This document shows positions 36,144 through 37,926 of a stretch of DNA of 37,926 nucleotides, piece after piece; the stretch's first letter is position 1, and the number at the start of each line of letters is the position of its first letter. The stretch spans positions 1 to 37,926 of the forward strand of contig QKHZ01000168.1 in the NCBI GenBank assembly GCA_003249795.1, read 5' to 3'. A program made the translations under genes and the position numbers. Under the pieces are notes generated by a model, which made no database searches, was not told the origin of the DNA, and saw nothing but the letters and a program-made list of their open reading frames with translations. The DNA comes from a bacterium. Lineage in GTDB: Bacteria > Planctomycetota > SZUA-567.

Positions 36144-36668
36144 ATGTTAAAAGAAAAGATGCTGAAGGCTCTGAATGAGCAGATCGTCAAGGAGTTTTAT
36201 TCCAGTTACCTGTACCTGCAGATGGCGGCGTGGTTTGAAGCGCGTACGATGCCGGGCTTTGCCAACTGGATGAAGGTGCAGGCGCAGGAAGAGTCAGCGC
36301 ATGCGATGATTTTCTTTAATTATGTCAATGAACGCGGCGGCGGGATTGAGCTCGGAGCGATCGACAAGCCTGAGTGCAAGTTTGAATCCGCTCTTGATGT
36401 CTATGAAAAAGTGGCAGCGCACGAGGAACTCGTGACCGAGTCGATCAACAATCTGATGGATATCGCGTTTGAGTTGAAGGACTATGCCACCAAAGGCCGC
36501 CTTGACTGGTTCGTCGACGAACAAGTCGAGGAAGAGGCAAATGCGGCAGAGATTATTGGCCGCCTGAAGATGGCTGGTTCGCAGGGCGAAGCGCTGCTGA
36601 TGCTGGATAAGGAATATGCAGCGCGGACGTTTGTGATGCCTGCGCCGCTTGCTGGGACCACGGCCTGA
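36144..36668 (+). CDS. ftnA: Non-haem bacterial ferritin
   Basis: This 174-aa protein oxidises Fe(II) and stores iron in a 24-subunit shell. The ferroxidase ligands are at the same numbers as in E. coli FtnA: E17, E50, H53, E94, Q127 and E130 can all be counted from the Met. The haem-binding Met of bacterioferritin is not in its usual context, so this is the non-haem type. ATAGGAGAAAAAG precedes the ATG. It follows the rubrerythrin-related gene by 61 bp and precedes rubredoxin by about 78 bp. Storing free iron limits Fenton chemistry, which fits the block. Confidence 0.96.
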   Translation: MLKEKMLKALNEQIVKEFYSSYLYLQMAAWFEARTMPGFANWMKVQAQEESAHAMIFFNYVNERGGGIELGAIDKPECKFESALDVYEKVAAHEELVTESINNLMDIAFELKDYATKGRLDWFVDEQVEEEANAAEIIGRLKMAGSQGEALLMLDKEYAARTFVMPAPLAGTTA

Positions 36669-36746
36669 GTCCGTTTTCGGGCGGGGCGTTTGATTTGTCT
36701 GAAATGATTTGTTTTCTTGTTAAAAAAATCGAAAGAAGGAGAGATG

Positions 36747-36908
36747 ATGGAGAAGTATATCTGCGACGTCTGCGGTTGGGTGTATGATCCTGCTGAAGGT
36801 TTGCCGGGTGAAGGGATTGACGCAGGCACATCGTTTGCGGATCTGCCGGATGATTTTGTGTGCCCCGAATGCGGAGCCGGTAAGGATAATTTTTCCGTCA
36901 CCGAATAG
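36747..36908 (+). CDS. rub: Rubredoxin
   Basis: This 53-aa electron carrier has one FeS4 centre bound by C6-x2-C9 and C39-x2-C42. It also has the family's conserved [15 protein letters not shown] and [15 protein letters not shown] blocks. Two ATGs stand side by side; AAGGAG ends 5 bases before the second (36747) and only 2 before the first (36744), so the second is chosen. It is the natural donor to rubrerythrin and the flavodiiron protein encoded upstream. Its nearest relatives in the window are the two rubredoxin domains in the next gene. Confidence 0.97.
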   Translation: MEKYICDVCGWVYDPAEGLPGEGIDAGTSFADLPDDFVCPECGAGKDNFSVTE

Positions 36909-36978
36909 TCCGCACCGGTGCCAGGTCTTGCCGTGCGGTGAGGCCGGTCTTCAAACCTGACAGACAGAGAGGGCGAAT

Positions 36979-37863
36979 ATGACGGTCGATGTCCGGCAAA
37001 CCGTGTTGGATCGCTGCAGTTACGGATTGTATATTGTTACCTCCCACATGGACGGGAAACTCAATGGGCAGATCTCCGATGCGCTGATGCAGATCACCGC
37101 CTTTCCGCCCAAGGTCGCCGTCAGTATCAATAAGACGGAGTTGACGCATGACTATATCATGGCCAGCGGTGTCTTTGGCGTTTCGATTCTGGCGCAGGAT
37201 GCTGACTTGCCGTTCATCGGGCTGTTCGGGTTTAAGTCAGGTCGCGAGATCGATAAGCTTTCTCAGGTCGAATATAAAATCGGAGAAACAGGTTCGCCAC
37301 TGGTGCTGGACCATAGCACATCGGTTTTTGACGCCAAGGTGTTTGACACTGCGGATCTTGGAACGCATACGCTGTTTATGGCCGATGTCGTTTCTGCGGA
37401 GGTGTTGCAGGAGCATGCGCGGGTCTTGACCTACCGCTACTATACGATCAACCTCAAGGGCAAGGTGCCGAAGAACGCGCCGAGTTATCATGAGGAAGAA
37501 AGCGTTGCGGTCGCTAAAGGCGGTGCCAGCGGCAAGTATGCGTGTGATGTCTGCGGTTATGTTTATGATCCGGCAAAGGGTGACCCGAATGCGGGTATCG
37601 CGCCGGGGACGCTGTTTGAGGAGTTGCCGGACGATTGGATCTGCCCGATCTGCGGTGTGGGAAAAGACCAGTTCAGTCCGGTTATTGAAGCGGTGTTGCC
37701 GTCTGGAAAACAGGTGTGTGATGTCTGCGGCTATATCTATGATCCGGCCAAAGGCGATGCCAGCGCGGAGATTGAAGCGGGTACTTCGTTTGATGACTTG
37801 CCGGACGACTGGGTGTGCCCGATTTGCGGTGTCGGCAAGGAGTCGTTTTCGCCGATACTCTGA
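36979..37863 (+). CDS. hrb: Flavin reductase fused to two tandem rubredoxin domains (Hrb-like)
   Basis: This 294-aa protein has an N-terminal FMN-binding split-barrel flavin reductase domain (about 5-165; [28 protein letters not shown]) and two C-terminal rubredoxin domains: C189/C192/C222/C225 and C247/C250/C280/C283. High-molecular-weight rubredoxin (Hrb) of acetogens has one flavin reductase and one rubredoxin domain and passes NAD(P)H electrons to flavodiiron protein; here a second rubredoxin is added. The two copies are very similar (CDVCGY-YDPAKGD and [13 protein letters not shown] in both), so the duplication looks recent. GAGAGGG lies 5 bases before the ATG. Context with fprA and rubredoxin supports the role of NAD(P)H oxidase partner. 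Confidence 0.93.
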   Translation: MTVDVRQTVLDRCSYGLYIVTSHMDGKLNGQISDALMQITAFPPKVAVSINKTELTHDYIMASGVFGVSILAQDADLPFIGLFGFKSGREIDKLSQVEYKIGETGSPLVLDHSTSVFDAKVFDTADLGTHTLFMADVVSAEVLQEHARVLTYRYYTINLKGKVPKNAPSYHEEESVAVAKGGASGKYACDVCGYVYDPAKGDPNAGIAPGTLFEELPDDWICPICGVGKDQFSPVIEAVLPSGKQVCDVCGYIYDPAKGDASAEIEAGTSFDDLPDDWVCPICGVGKESFSPIL

Positions 37864-37922
37864 AGGCGGGGGCTCTCTGTTCGGGTGAGTCGGAGGAGAC
37901 TGGACGGAAGGAGGCTCTGATT

Positions 37923-37926
37923 ATGG
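37923..37926 (+). CDS. Start of the next gene (only ATGG visible)
   Basis: AAGGAGG at 37908-37914 followed 8 bases later by ATG is a near-ideal ribosome-binding site and start, 60 bases after the hrb stop. Nothing of the product can be read; it is probably in the same transcription unit. Confidence 0.45.

Overview
The window looks like a piece of chromosome from an anaerobic, Gram-negative member of the Lentisphaerae/Verrucomicrobiota, probably near Victivallales. This is an inference from gene content, not from a marker gene. The support is two tandem pseudopilin-like proteins with an [14 protein letters not shown]-terminus and a D-x-H C-terminal motif next to giant secreted glycosidase-like proteins, an outer-membrane porin, and a large set of oxygen-defence proteins typical of strict anaerobes (rubrerythrin, desulfoferrodoxin, flavodiiron protein, rubredoxins, ferritin) together with indolepyruvate:ferredoxin oxidoreductase. 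No rRNA, tRNA, CRISPR array, transposase or phage gene was seen.

Layout. (1) 1-412: 3' end of a membrane protein gene. (2) 456-5306: an aryl-acid module, with phenylacetate-CoA ligase, an ACT-domain protein and a PaaI-type thioesterase on the minus strand, divergent from iorA-iorB on the plus strand. Each side has a good sigma70-like promoter, and iorB ends in a clear intrinsic terminator. (3) 5396-16741: a minus-strand block of about 11.3 kb with two pseudopilin-like genes and then two paralogous giant secreted proteins of 1712 and 1421 aa. A promoter overlapped by an 18-bp palindrome precedes it and a strong terminator follows it. (4) 17061-18543: porin gene with terminator and a leader hairpin. 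(5) 18995-24347: ligA, two small membrane-anchored proteins, a secreted protein with an internal duplication, and a TPR protein. (6) 24510-27905: a 902-aa acidic protein with two zinc ribbons, then a small acidic protein behind a sigma54-like promoter. (7) 27989-37863: mutM followed by an oxygen/iron block of rubrerythrin, desulfoferrodoxin, AhpD-like protein with a Cys-rich extension, G6PDH (zwf), a flavin disulfide oxidoreductase, flavodiiron protein, a ferritin-like diiron protein, ferritin, rubredoxin, and a flavin reductase fused to two tandem rubredoxin domains. The next gene starts at the last bases of the window.

How the genes may work together. The first module fits oxidation of aromatic 2-oxo acids (from aromatic amino acids) to aryl-acetyl-CoA, with the ligase and thioesterase interconverting acyl-CoA and free acid. 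The pilin/giant-protein operon looks like a regulated surface system for binding and cutting a complex glycan; its substrate cannot be read from sequence. In the last block, superoxide would be reduced by desulfoferrodoxin, peroxide by rubrerythrin and perhaps the AhpD-like protein, and O2 by the flavodiiron protein. Electrons would come through rubredoxin and the flavin reductase-rubredoxin fusion, NADPH would be supplied by G6PDH, and released iron would be stored in ferritin.

Limits. Starts were chosen by visible ribosome-binding sites. Promoters, operators and terminators were read by eye. Family calls rest on motifs recognised without a database search.
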